Part shown: positions 7,194-15,802 of the stretch, in pieces
How positions within the stretch are numbered: position 1 is the stretch's first letter
Layout: each line of letters starts with the position of its first letter
DNA from: Halorubrum ruber
Lineage (GTDB): Archaea > Halobacteriota > Halobacteria > Halobacteriales > Haloferacaceae
DNA: 64,000 nucleotides
Assembly (NCBI RefSeq): GCF_018228765.1
Contig: NZ_CP073695.1
Coordinates: forward strand, 2,713,218 to 2,777,217
Direction: 5' to 3'
Made by a program: the position numbers and the translations under genes
Notes under the pieces: generated by a model
What the model was told of the DNA's origin: nothing
What the model saw: only the letters and a program-made list of their open reading frames with translations
The model's database searches: none

Positions 7194-9173
7194 TCACCGC
7201 TCGAAGTCGGGGTCTCGAAGGGCGTCGATTCGCGCGATCTCGTCGTCGGTCAGCCGCTCGCTCCCGGCCGCCAGGTTCGAGACGACGTGCGACTCGGCGG
7301 TGCTCGACGGGATCGGGACGACCCCCTGCGAGGCGTTCCACGCGATCACGACCTCAGCCGGCGAGAGCTCCCGCTCCGTCCCGATCGCGTTCAGGTCGGG
7401 CTCGTCGAGGAGGCCGGGCGCCGACAGCGGCGAGTGCGCGACCACCCGGATCCCTCGCTCGTGACAGAACTCGACCAGATCGTTCCGGGGGCGATAGGGG
7501 TGTCGCTCCACCTGGACGAGCGCAGGGTCGACCGTCCCCGCTTCCAGGACCGTCTCCAACTGCGCCCGCGAGACGTTACAGATCCCGAGCGTCCGCGCCC
7601 ACCCCCTGTCGTGAACGGCCTCCAAGTTCTCCCACGCGGTCGCGAGCGACACGTCGGCGGTCGCGGGCTCGCCGTCCGCGCCCTCGGGGAAGGTGAGCGC
7701 CTCCTGCCGCTCGACCGGCTCCTCGGCGAGCCGGCGAAGCTCGCCCCGGTGGTCGAGCGCCGAGGGCCAGTGGAGCGCGTAGCAGTCGAACGCGTCGATC
7801 CCGAGCTCCTCGCGGCTGCCCGCGCAGGCGGCGAGCAGGTGCTCGCGGCGGTGGTTCGTGCGCCACGCCTTCCCGAGGAGGAACACGCGCTCGCGGTCGG
7901 GTGCGCCCGGCGCGGCGAGCAGCTCCCCGATCCGGTGTTCGTTGCCGTACAGCTCGGCTGAGTCGAGGAGGCGGTAGCCGGCGTCGAGCGCGGTCGCGAT
8001 CGAGTCGGCGCGCTCGACGTACTCCCCGTCGCGGTAGCGCGAGCAGCCGAAGCCGACGGCGGGGAGTCGGAGCGCGCGCGGGCCCGACTCTGTCTCTCCT
8101 CCAATCTGCTTCTCCGGCCGCACCACCGGCGCCGGCGGCGGGTCGGCGGTCGCGCCGCAGTCGTCGACCGCGACCGGGCCGTCGCCTTCGGCGGCCGTCT
8201 CGATCGCGTTGCAGACGGCGACGACGTGGGCGCCCCGACGTCCCCCCGCCCGCGACGGCGACCCGGCCTCGACCGTCGCGGCGAGGCGCTCGACCGCGTC
8301 GACGTACTCGTACGGTTCCGCGGGCGCGTCCGGCGGCGCGCTCACGTACTCCCGGCCGACGCGGCCGAACCGGACGTGATCGCGGCCGGTCTCCATCGCG
8401 CCGGTCCCCTTCAGGTACAGCGAGCCGTCGTCGCCGTGGAGCTCCAGCCCGTAGAACTCCCGGCTCCGGTGGGGGGCGTAGAAGCTGGCCGTGAGTCTGA
8501 CGGTCGGCCCCGCCGCGAACGCGAGCGTCGCCTCGACGTGGCTCGGCGTCGACGGCCGCCGCTCCTCCCGGGCGGGCCAGACGTCGAGGGCGTCGGCGAC
8601 GCGGACGCGCTCGACCGGCCCGAACCACGAGACGAGGAGCGCGAGGGGGTACACCGCCCCGTCGTACAGCGGCCCGATCTCGAGGAAGGAGTCTGGCCGG
8701 TCGTGCCAGTCGGTGACGCGGCCGACGTGGGCGTGGGCGTACCCCAGCCCCACCGGCCCGAGCCGGCCGTCGGCGAGGAGTCGGCCCGCGCGGCGCTGCG
8801 AGGGCGCTCGCGGCGTCCCGGGCGCGCAGCCGAGGGCGAGTCCGCGGTCGCGGGCGAGCGCCACCAGCGACCGCGCCTCGTCGGCGTCGAGCGCGAGCGG
8901 CTTCTGCGAGTAGACGTGGCGGTCCGCTTCGAGCGCGGTCCGCGTCACCGGCGCGTGGGCCGCGTGGCTCGTCAGGTTCACGACGAGCGGCGCGTCGACG
9001 CGCTCCAGCGCGGTCTCCAGGTCGGCGAACGACGGGCAGCCGTGGTCCGCGGCGAGGGCGGCGGCGCGGTCGGCGTCGAGGTCGACGACGCCGGCCAGCG
9101 ACAGCGAGCTCTCCGGCAGGCCGGCGGCGTACTCGGGCGCGATCGCCCCCGCGCCGACGAGCAGGCAGTTCAC
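7194..9173 (-). CDS. Fusion: Gfo/Idh/MocA dehydrogenase plus aldo/keto reductase
   Basis: A protein of 659 residues with two complete oxidoreductase modules. Residues 1 to about 350 are a Gfo/Idh/MocA dehydrogenase: an N-terminal Rossmann motif (LLVGAGAIAPEYAAGL), then SQKPLALDADEARSLV with the family's catalytic Lys-Pro. Residues about 365-655 are an aldo/keto reductase with its tetrad: Asp and Tyr in LLDSAELYGNE, Lys in LLGKAW and His in YALHWPS. PIPSS near the C-terminus is the NADPH-binding region. A Pro-rich linker joins them. The fusion suggests that a sugar or polyol is processed by two coupled redox steps. The start ATG at 9173 begins with a typical dinucleotide fold (MNCLLVGAGA). The substrate is unknown. 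Confidence 0.88.
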   Translation of the reverse strand: MNCLLVGAGAIAPEYAAGLPESSLSLAGVVDLDADRAAALAADHGCPSFADLETALERVDAPLVVNLTSHAAHAPVTRTALEADRHVYSQKPLALDADEARSLVALARDRGLALGCAPGTPRAPSQRRAGRLLADGRLGPVGLGYAHAHVGRVTDWHDRPDSFLEIGPLYDGAVYPLALLVSWFGPVERVRVADALDVWPAREERRPSTPSHVEATLAFAAGPTVRLTASFYAPHRSREFYGLELHGDDGSLYLKGTGAMETGRDHVRFGRVGREYVSAPPDAPAEPYEYVDAVERLAATVEAGSPSRAGGRRGAHVVAVCNAIETAAEGDGPVAVDDCGATADPPPAPVVRPEKQIGGETESGPRALRLPAVGFGCSRYRDGEYVERADSIATALDAGYRLLDSAELYGNEHRIGELLAAPGAPDRERVFLLGKAWRTNHRREHLLAACAGSREELGIDAFDCYALHWPSALDHRGELRRLAEEPVERQEALTFPEGADGEPATADVSLATAWENLEAVHDRGWARTLGICNVSRAQLETVLEAGTVDPALVQVERHPYRPRNDLVEFCHERGIRVVAHSPLSAPGLLDEPDLNAIGTERELSPAEVVIAWNASQGVVPIPSSTAESHVVSNLAAGSERLTDDEIARIDALRDPDFER

Positions 9174-9287
9174 GGTCGTACCGAGGCGGCGAGACGTATA
9201 GGTGTCCCGACGGCGGCGGGGCGTCGCCGGAGGCGACGGTGGCGCTCCCGCCGGAGCGGTTTAGTCGCCTCGCGCCAACTCACGGTC

Positions 9288-10178
9288 GTGACGGAGCCGG
9301 GCATGGGCCGCCTCGGGACCGCCTACCTGCGCGGGCTACAGGCGATCGGTCGGCGGCTCGACTACGGGACGAACGCCTTCGACCGCGAGTGGGACGTCCT
9401 CGTCGTCCTCGACGCCTGTCGGGCCGACCTGCTGCGCTCGGTCGCGCCCGACTTCGAGTTCCTCGGCGGGGTCGAGACGGTCCGGTCGGTCGGGAGCTCC
9501 TCCTCGGAGTGGTTAGAGAACACCTTCGTCGGCCACCCCGAGACGGCGCGGACCGCGATGGTCACCGGAAACACGTGGACCGACCGCTACCTCGACGCCG
9601 ACGCGTTCGCCGCACTCGACGAGGTGTGGAAGTACGCGTGGGACGAGGAGGCGGGAACCGTGCCGGCCGCGGCCGTGACGGACCGGGCGATCGCGCTCGC
9701 CCGCGAGCGCGACCCCGACCGGCTCGTCGTCCACTACATGCAGCCGCACCACCCCTTCGTCCCGGACCCCCTCGACGGCGACGACGGGCTGGCGCGGACC
9801 GGGAGCCACAGCAACGCGGGGAACCCGTGGGTGCTGCTCCGACGCGGCGAGGTCTCGGTCGAGCGCGTCTGGACGGCGTATGAGGCGAACCTCCGACACG
9901 TCCTCGGCGAGGTCGAGTCCCTCGCGGCGAACGTCGACGGGCGGATCGCGGTCACCGCCGACCACGGCAACTGCTTCGGCGAGTGGGGGCTGTACGGCCA
10001 CCCGATGCACACGCCCGTCCCCGCGCTGCTCGCGGTCCCGTGGTCGACGGTCGACGGCGCGGACGAGGGGACGCGCGAGCCGACCCTGACGCCGCCCGAG
10101 CCGCTACCGGTGTCGTGGGTCCACGGCGACGGGGACGAGACGGACCGGGACCGGCTGCGCGCGCTCGGCTATTTATAA
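9288..10178 (+). CDS. Sulfatase-like / alkaline phosphatase superfamily hydrolase
   Basis: About 296 residues. VLVVLDACRADLL is the metal-binding start of the sulfatase fold. VVHYMQPHHPF and AVTADHGNCFGEWGLYGHP carry the other metal ligands (the DHG motif). Members act on sulfate or phosphate esters or transfer phospho-head groups. There is no signal peptide, so it is probably cytoplasmic. Two starts are possible: GTG 9288 (VTEPGMGRLG) and ATG 9303. I chose 9288 because a TTTAGT box lies about 27 bases upstream near 9260. The frame extends back to 8226 only as a shadow of the gene on the other strand. It begins a plus-strand group with the PTPS-like, glycosyltransferase and methyltransferase genes. 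Confidence 0.85.
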   Translation: MTEPGMGRLGTAYLRGLQAIGRRLDYGTNAFDREWDVLVVLDACRADLLRSVAPDFEFLGGVETVRSVGSSSSEWLENTFVGHPETARTAMVTGNTWTDRYLDADAFAALDEVWKYAWDEEAGTVPAAAVTDRAIALARERDPDRLVVHYMQPHHPFVPDPLDGDDGLARTGSHSNAGNPWVLLRRGEVSVERVWTAYEANLRHVLGEVESLAANVDGRIAVTADHGNCFGEWGLYGHPMHTPVPALLAVPWSTVDGADEGTREPTLTPPEPLPVSWVHGDGDETDRDRLRALGYL

Positions 10179-10249
10179 AAAGCGCCGACGCGTCGAACGT
10201 CCTTCCGCCGCCCTCCGGCTTTAGGTTGCTCGCGCCCGTGGATCGGTTC

Positions 10250-10627
10250 ATGTACGCGACGACGGTGCTGACGGACTTCGTGGCCCAGCACTACCTCACG
10301 GTCGTCGACGAGGGGCCCGAGAGCGTCCCGCACTCACACCACTTCGAGGTGGAGCTGACCTTCCGCGGCCCCGAGCTGAACGAGCACGACTACCTCGTCG
10401 ACATCGACGACGCCGAGGCGGCGCTGGCCGACCTCGCCGACCGCTACCGCGACGAGCTGCTCAACGACCTCCCCGAGTTCGAGGGGGACAACCCGAGCGT
10501 CGAGCGCTTCGCTCGCGTCGTCTTCGAGCGCGTGACCGACGCGGTGACCGACGACGCGGTGAACGAGCTGGCCGTGACGGTCTGGGAGGACGACGCGGCC
10601 GCCGCGACCTACGACGCGCCGGTATGA
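10250..10627 (+). CDS. 6-pyruvoyl-tetrahydropterin synthase (PTPS/QueD) family protein, non-canonical
   Basis: A protein of 125 residues with the T-fold of the PTPS family. Three zinc-ligand histidines are recognisable: one in DFVAQHYL and two in HSHHFEVEL. NPSVERFARVVFERV corresponds to the usual PTAEN helix, and LAVTVWED to the pterin-anchoring strand. No cysteine is present, so the catalytic Cys of true PTPS and QueD is missing and the reaction must differ. The stop overlaps the glycosyltransferase start by 4 bases (ATGA), so they are translationally coupled. A CTTTAG box about 30 bases upstream supports the start. The role in this cluster is unknown. Confidence 0.85.
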   Translation: MYATTVLTDFVAQHYLTVVDEGPESVPHSHHFEVELTFRGPELNEHDYLVDIDDAEAALADLADRYRDELLNDLPEFEGDNPSVERFARVVFERVTDAVTDDAVNELAVTVWEDDAAAATYDAPV

Positions 10628-11733
10628 GGGTCGGGCTCGCGCTGTACGGCAGTCTCGACGAGCGGTCGGGCGGGTTCCGCTACGACCGGAAGCTCGTCGA
10701 GGGGCTCCGCGCGGCCGGCGACGCCGTCGAGGTCGTCGAGCTCCCGTGGCGGGCGTACCCGCGCGGGCTGCTGGACAACGCGCTCCCGGGGGTCCGCGAC
10801 CGCCTCCGCGTCGACGTCGACGTGATGCTCCAAGATGAGCTCGCGCACCCCTCGCTGTTCCTCGCCAACCGCGACCTGCCGTACCCGGTCGTGAGCGTCG
10901 TCCACCACCTACGCGCGAGCGAGCCGCGCCGGCTCTCGCCGCTGTACCGCGCCGTCGAGCGCCGCTACCTCGCGACCGTCGACGGCGTCGTCTGTAACAG
11001 CGCGGCGACCCGCGACGCTGTCGCCGCCCTCGGGGTCGATCCCGCGGCGACCGTCGTCGCGCCGCCCGCCGGCGACCGGTTCGACCCCGCGATCGACGAC
11101 GACGCGATCGCGGCGCGGGCCGCGTCGCTCGACGGTCCCGACCCCGACCCGCTCCGCGTCGCGTTCGTCGGCAACGTCGAGCCGCGGAAGGGGCTCGACA
11201 CGCTCGTCGAGGGGGTCGCCCGCGCCGACGCCGCCGTCGACCTCACGGTCGTCGGTCGGGCGGTCGACGAGTCCCACGTCGCCGACGTGCGGCGGCTGGT
11301 CCGGGAGCGGGGGCTCGGCGATCGGGTGCGCTTCGCCGGCCGGCTGTCGGACGCCGAGCTGGCCGACGCGCTCCGCGGGAGCCACGTCCTCGCCGTCCCC
11401 TCCCGGTACGAGGGGTTCGGGATCGTCTACTTAGAGGGGATGAGCTTCGGCCTGCCGGCGATCGCCTCCAGTGCGGGCGGCGCGAGCGAGACGGTCGCCG
11501 ACGGCGAGACGGGCGTCCTCGTCGACCCGGACGACCCGGCCGCCGTCGCCCGCGCGCTCGACGGATTCGCGGCCGACCCCGACCGGCTCGCCGAGATGGG
11601 CCGCGCCGCGAGGCGTCGGTACGAGCGCCACCCGGACTGGGAGGAGACGACGGCCCGCGTCCGCCGGCTCCTCGCCGGGGTCGCCGACGCGCCCGACGCC
11701 GTCGACGCGGCCGAGCCGGAGGTGACGACATGA
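10624..11733 (+). CDS. Glycosyltransferase, GT4 family
   Basis: A retaining GT-B glycosyltransferase of 369 residues. The N-terminal acceptor domain starts MRVGLALYGSLDERSGGFRY. The donor domain contains VAFVGNVEPRKGLDTLVEGV and the GT4 signature SRYEGFGIVYLEGMSFGLPA, where the two Glu of the EX7E motif bind the nucleotide-sugar. It would transfer a sugar from a nucleotide donor to a lipid, glycan or small molecule. Both junctions are ATGA overlaps (with the PTPS-like gene before and the methyltransferase gene after), so all three are one translational unit. The substrate is not known. Confidence 0.92.
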   Translation: MRVGLALYGSLDERSGGFRYDRKLVEGLRAAGDAVEVVELPWRAYPRGLLDNALPGVRDRLRVDVDVMLQDELAHPSLFLANRDLPYPVVSVVHHLRASEPRRLSPLYRAVERRYLATVDGVVCNSAATRDAVAALGVDPAATVVAPPAGDRFDPAIDDDAIAARAASLDGPDPDPLRVAFVGNVEPRKGLDTLVEGVARADAAVDLTVVGRAVDESHVADVRRLVRERGLGDRVRFAGRLSDAELADALRGSHVLAVPSRYEGFGIVYLEGMSFGLPAIASSAGGASETVADGETGVLVDPDDPAAVARALDGFAADPDRLAEMGRAARRRYERHPDWEETTARVRRLLAGVADAPDAVDAAEPEVTT

Positions 11734-12731
11734 CGGGAGACGGTGACGGCCCTCCGGAGGCCGGCGACGACGCCCTCGCCGCCGACACCGCCGCCTTCCG
11801 GCGCTACCTCCGGGCGAAGCAGAGCGTCGACGACCGGGCGCTCGACCGGCGGCTCCTCGGGATCCTCCGCGAGCGGCTCGCGGAGCGGGCCGTCGCGACC
11901 GAGGGGCCGCTCCGCGTCTTGGAGGTCGGCGCCGGCGTCGGGACGATGGTCGCCCGGCTGATCGACTGGGAGGTGCTCCCGCCGGGCGAGACGCGGTACG
12001 TCGCGGTCGACCGCGACCCGGACGCGCTCGCCGGGCTAGGTCCCTTCCTCCGGGAGTGGGCGGCGGAACGAGACGCACCGACGTCCATCGACGATGGCGG
12101 CGACGACGACGCGCTCGTCGTCGAGACCGACGCGCGCACGGTCAGGGTCGAGCCCGTCGCCGCCGACGCGCCCGCGTACGCCGCGGCCCACGCGGGCGAG
12201 TCCGACGCGCTGATCGGGATGGCGCTACTGGACGTGCTCGGGCTCGACCGGCTCGATCCGCTGCTCGACGCGCTTGCGCCCGGCGGGACCTACTACTTCC
12301 CGATCACCTTCGACGGGGCGACCCGGTTCCGCCCGGCACGTCCCGACGATCGGGAGGTGGAGCGGCTGTACCACCGTCACATGGACGAGAAGCCGGGCGG
12401 GAACAGCCGCGCCGGCGGCGCCGCGCTTGCGCGCCTGCGCGAGGCGGACGGCTCGACGCTCCTCGGGGCCGCCGGCTCCGACTGGATCGCGCGTCCCGCC
12501 GACGGCGAGGCGGGCTATCCGGGCGACGAGGCGTTCTTCCTCCGACACATCCTCGACACCGTCGAGGCCGCGGTCGGCGAGGTGATCGCCGACGGGGGTG
12601 AGACGGGGTCCGTCTCGGCCGACGACCTCGACGCGTGGCTCGAGATTCGCCGCGGACAGGTCGATTCCGGGACGCTCGTCTACCTCACCCACCAGCTCGA
12701 CCTCATCGGTCGCGTCGACGACGACGCGTGA
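11730..12731 (+). CDS. Class I SAM-dependent methyltransferase
   Basis: A protein of 333 residues. Motif I, LRVLEVGAGVGTMVARLID, and the following acidic strand (YVAVDRDPDALAG) define the S-adenosylmethionine site. GMALLDVLGLDRLDPLLDALAPGGTYYFPITFDG matches the post-I motifs of Rossmann methyltransferases. It overlaps the glycosyltransferase stop by 4 bases. It presumably methylates the product of that cluster, perhaps a glycoconjugate; this is inferred from the operon. It converges with ncsA 45 bases downstream. Confidence 0.88.
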   Translation: MTGDGDGPPEAGDDALAADTAAFRRYLRAKQSVDDRALDRRLLGILRERLAERAVATEGPLRVLEVGAGVGTMVARLIDWEVLPPGETRYVAVDRDPDALAGLGPFLREWAAERDAPTSIDDGGDDDALVVETDARTVRVEPVAADAPAYAAAHAGESDALIGMALLDVLGLDRLDPLLDALAPGGTYYFPITFDGATRFRPARPDDREVERLYHRHMDEKPGGNSRAGGAALARLREADGSTLLGAAGSDWIARPADGEAGYPGDEAFFLRHILDTVEAAVGEVIADGGETGSVSADDLDAWLEIRRGQVDSGTLVYLTHQLDLIGRVDDDA

Positions 12732-12776
12732 ACGACGCTCCGGTCGCGGTGACGGCGGCGCGTGAACGCGCCCCGG

Positions 12777-13790
12777 TCACGTCGCCGCCTCGATCGACTC
12801 CAGCAGCCGGCACTTCCGACAGACGTCGCGGCTCGTCTGCGAGCCGCAGCGCTCGCACTCGCGGAGGCCGGAGTCGTCGCCCTCGCCGCCGGCGTCCCCC
12901 TCGTCGCCTTCGTCGTCCTCGTCGCTCCCGCGGTACGCCTCGGCCGCGAGCGCGGAGAGCTCCTCGTAGCCGGCCATGATCGAGTGGCGCGCGCCGGGGT
13001 GGTTCTCCTCCAGCTCGTGGATCGTCGACTGGATCTCGCCGCGGTACGCCTCCTCGGCGTGGGGGCACTCGGCCATGTGCGTGGGGAGGTCGCGGACGTG
13101 ACAGTACAGGGCGATCTCCTTTTCGGGCACGTCGCGGAGCGGCTTGGCGCGCGGGACGAACGCGTCGGTGGCTTCGCGCTCGTCGAACGGGCCGAGCGAG
13201 GCGTCGAAGTGTTTCGCGACCTGCCGCACGTCGCCTTCGAGGAAGTTCATCATCGCGGTCTGCGCCTCGTCGTCGAGGTTGTGGCCGGTGAGCAGCTTGT
13301 CGGCGTCGAACTCGGCGGCGTAGTTCTCGAGGAGGTCGCGGCGGAACACGCCGCAGTACGCGCAGGCGGCCATGTCCTCGGGGTCGTCCTCGACGACGTC
13401 GTCCATCCGCACGTCGAACTCCTCCTCGTAGGAGACGAGCTCGTGGCGCAGCGAGAGCTCGTCGGCGAGCTCGACGCAGGCGTCGACGCTCGCGTCGCGG
13501 TACCCCTCGATCCCCTCGTGGATCGTGAGAGCGAGCATCTCGACGCGGGGGTCCTTCCCGAACACGTCGTCTAAGATCCGCGTCAGGGCGACGCTGTCTT
13601 TCCCGCCGGAGAGCCCGATCACCCAGCGATCCGGGTCGTCGGGCGTCGCGTCCGGGTCGAGGAGGCCGTCCTCGCGGACCCGACGCTTCACGCGCTTCTC
13701 GACCGACTGCCGGAGGTGGTGGCCGCAGAGGTGCGCCCCGGAGTAGGCGGCGTGGTGGATCGCGTCGCTCCCGCACTTGTCGCACTCCAT
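12777..13790 (-). CDS. ncsA: tRNA 2-thiolation protein NcsA (Ncs6/TtcA family)
   Basis: A PP-loop ATPase of 337 residues that adenylates tRNA wobble uridine for sulfur transfer. The N-terminal zinc motif is MECDKCGSDA...LCGHH, the PP-loop SGGKDS is at residues 61-66, and CAYCGVFRR plus GHNLDDEAQT complete the family pattern. A C-terminal zinc finger (CERCGSQTSRDVCRKC) follows an acidic linker. The open frame continues upstream to 13997 through the 57-bp repeat array, giving a false N-terminal extension with 19-residue repeats; MECDKCG at 13790 is the true start. In Haloferax the homologue works with the ubiquitin-like SAMP2. The repeat-array TATA boxes upstream could contribute to its transcription (inference). 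Confidence 0.95.
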   Translation of the reverse strand: MECDKCGSDAIHHAAYSGAHLCGHHLRQSVEKRVKRRVREDGLLDPDATPDDPDRWVIGLSGGKDSVALTRILDDVFGKDPRVEMLALTIHEGIEGYRDASVDACVELADELSLRHELVSYEEEFDVRMDDVVEDDPEDMAACAYCGVFRRDLLENYAAEFDADKLLTGHNLDDEAQTAMMNFLEGDVRQVAKHFDASLGPFDEREATDAFVPRAKPLRDVPEKEIALYCHVRDLPTHMAECPHAEEAYRGEIQSTIHELEENHPGARHSIMAGYEELSALAAEAYRGSDEDDEGDEGDAGGEGDDSGLRECERCGSQTSRDVCRKCRLLESIEAAT

Positions 13791-13868
13791 CGGTGTCCGG
13801 TTGCGGTCGCGCGGGGATACCCGTTTCGGGCCGAGACGATCTAATTGGCGGCTTCGTCGACGCGAGCG

Positions 13869-14051
13869 CTTCCGAAGCGCCACTCGCTCGCTTATAAATG
13901 GTTGACAACAGATCGGCGGCGAACACCTCCGAAGCCCCAGCCGCTCGATTATAAATGATTGCTGGCGAATCGACGGCGAACACCGCCAAAGCCCCAACCA
14001 CTCACTTATAAATGATTGCTGGCAGATCGACGGCGAACACCGCCAAAGCCC
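13869..14051 (-). repeat. 57-bp TATA-box array, copy 1 (3 units)
   Basis: TTATAA occurs at 13892, 13949 and 14006, exactly 57 bases apart. Each box is followed, on the plus strand, by sequence like GATCGACGGCGAACACCGCC and then CAAAGCCCCAGCCGCTCG. The array ends where the structured core of the same element begins. Relative to the core's orientation (minus strand) the array is on the 3' side. No gene is seen between 13791 and 13868. Confidence 0.85.
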
Positions 14052-14290
14052 CAGCCGGGAGGACTCGCGCGGCTCGCTGCGCTCCTCGCTCAGTCGCTAT
14101 CGCTCCTTCGCTGCGGTGCTTACGTCGCCGTGCTTCGCCCTCCCGGCTGCCCCTTTGAGTCCCGCCCCGCACCGCAACCGCACCTCACGCCTCCCCAACC
14201 TCGTCGGTCGCCCGTCGCTCCGCTCCGGGCGACCGACTCCCTCGCGCGTGCTCCTCGCGCCCTGCGGGCGCTCGGAGGCACGCGCCATCG
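14052..14290 (-). ncRNA. Structured repeat core, copy 1 (candidate RNA or hairpin element)
   Basis: This is one of four related cores in the window, read on the minus strand. Three hairpins are visible. Stem 1: GCGCGTG (14244-14250) with CACGCGC (14279-14285), CTCC with GGAG, and an inner GCGCCC/GGGCGC hairpin. Stem 2: 11 bp, 14203-14213 with 14227-14237. Stem 3: 11 bp, 14052-14062 with 14139-14149. Between stems 2 and 3 lies the near-invariant strand (minus strand: GAGGTTGGGGAGGCGTGAGG). The stems differ in the other copies yet still pair, which favours a selected fold. No TATA box is seen 5' of this copy. Open frames through it are not conserved as proteins. Confidence 0.6.
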
Positions 14291-14383
14291 TGGGTTGTGG
14301 GAGTACGTGTCCGACGTCGACAACCCCCGGCCGGTTGTCACCGGTTCCGACACCGGTTTGTCACCGGGGCGTCCCGGATCGCC

Positions 14384-14902
14384 GTGAGCGATTCCCCGAC
14401 CGGGGTCGACCGCGACCCCGACCCGCGGCCGCTGCGCGAGGACCCGCCCGCGGAGAGCCGCCGGACGCGGCTCTGGCGACTCGGGTTCAACCTCCTCCCC
14501 GCGTACCGGGGCACGGGCGCGCGCGTCGACCACATCGCGGCCGACTGGCGCTACATTCGAATTCGACTGCCGCTGAACTGGCGCACCCGCAACGCGGTCG
14601 GGACGATCTTCGGCGGCAGCATCTACGCCGCGATCGACCCGGTATACATGATGATGCTGCGGCGGGTCCTCGGCGACGCGTTCACGGTGTGGGACAAGTC
14701 GGCCGCGCTGGAGTTCATCGAACCCGGCCGCGACACGCTGTACGCCGAGTTCGAGGTGCCAACTGCCGAGACCGAGGCGATCCGCGAGACGCTTGTGCCG
14801 GGCGAGTCGACCGACCGCGAGTACCTCGTCTCACTGGTCGACGACGAGGGGGAAGTCCACGCGGCCTGCGAGAAGACGCTGTACGTGCGCCGCGACGGGT
14901 GA
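14384..14902 (+). CDS. Hotdog-fold protein, DUF4442 / PaaI-like thioesterase
   Basis: About 172 residues from a GTG start (VSDSPTGVDRDP). The core AVGTIFGGSIYAAIDPVYMMML matches the hotdog family in which a glycine-rich helix packs inside the sheet. This fold hydrolyses acyl-CoA thioesters or binds them. The frame extends back to 14297, but that stretch lies near the repeat core and is Arg-rich, so the GTG is preferred; there is no decisive promoter signal. It is read away from repeat copy 1. Confidence 0.75.
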   Translation: MSDSPTGVDRDPDPRPLREDPPAESRRTRLWRLGFNLLPAYRGTGARVDHIAADWRYIRIRLPLNWRTRNAVGTIFGGSIYAAIDPVYMMMLRRVLGDAFTVWDKSAALEFIEPGRDTLYAEFEVPTAETEAIRETLVPGESTDREYLVSLVDDEGEVHAACEKTLYVRRDG

Positions 14903-14932
14903 GGCGGGCGGAATCCTGCGGTTCGCGGCCGT

Positions 14933-15697
14933 TCAGTCGTCGGCGACCGGCCGTACCGCGTCGAGCGGCGACACCGAGATGACCAGCCGGTCGTCCGCCG
15001 TCGCGCTCACCATCTTCGACTCGGCGAACCGGCTGCCGTCCGCCCGGAGCCCCGTGCTCGCCCCCGTCCACCGCTCACCGTCGGTCACGGCCGGGATGAC
15101 GTTCGTCTCGATGTGTTCGACCTCGGTCTCGGGATGGAGCCGCTGCCACGGCTCTCCCTCTAACTCCTCGGGGGCGTAGCCGTACAACGCGCCGTACTCC
15201 TCGCCGACGAACTCGAAGGTCCCGTCGGGCGCCACGGTACAGACCCCGTCGAGCGCCACGTCCGCCTCGGTCAGGTCGTCGGCGTCCCGAGCCGCAAAAC
15301 CCCCGTTCTCGCCGGCTGCGGTCCGCTTGACGCGCCGCAACAGCGCCGTGTAGCCGTCCGCGCCGCCCCGTTTCGAGACGTAGTCGCTGACGCCGGCGCG
15401 GACCATCTCGGCCGCGATGTCGGCCGGGCCGGTCGCGGAAAACAGGAGGAACGGGAGGTCCGGGTCGACCTCGCGGGCGGCCGAGAGCAGTTCCACGCCG
15501 GTCAGGCGGGGCATGTCGTAGTCGCTGACGACGCAGTCGAACGACTCGCGCTCGATCCGGCGGAGCGCGTCGTCGGGGCGGGTCTCGACCGCGGTCTCGC
15601 AGTCGAGGTCGGCGTCGCGTTCGAGGTGGGTCGCGACGAGCCGCGCGAGTCCGGGCTCGTCGTCGACGCACAGCACGCGAAACGTCTCGTTCGTCAT
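14933..15697 (-). CDS. Response regulator with receiver and PAS domains
   Basis: A protein of 254 residues. The receiver domain has the acidic pair D12/D13 (CVDDEPG), phosphoacceptor D59 (VVSDYDMP), the conserved Ser/Thr (FSATGP) and Lys (VSKRGG). A PAS domain follows (about residues 140-245: LDGVCTVAPDGTFEFVGEEY...YGYAPEELEG), which may bind a ligand or mediate dimerisation. There is no DNA-binding or kinase domain, so it probably relays a signal from an unlinked histidine kinase to a partner protein. This layout is common in haloarchaea. No kinase lies nearby. Confidence 0.92.
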   Translation of the reverse strand: MTNETFRVLCVDDEPGLARLVATHLERDADLDCETAVETRPDDALRRIERESFDCVVSDYDMPRLTGVELLSAAREVDPDLPFLLFSATGPADIAAEMVRAGVSDYVSKRGGADGYTALLRRVKRTAAGENGGFAARDADDLTEADVALDGVCTVAPDGTFEFVGEEYGALYGYAPEELEGEPWQRLHPETEVEHIETNVIPAVTDGERWTGASTGLRADGSRFAESKMVSATADDRLVISVSPLDAVRPVADD

Positions 15698-15802
15698 ACG
15701 CGTCTTCGGCGGACGGCGTACTTATTCGTGTTCGCCCGATGCTCAGCGCTGAGAACCGGGGGCGACGGCGATCGAAGAGCGTCGGGCGACGGGCCAGCCG
15801 AG

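Noticed and set aside
14097-14387. Small proteins within the repeat cores
   Set aside because: Frames differ between copies, while pairing of stems and not codons is conserved.
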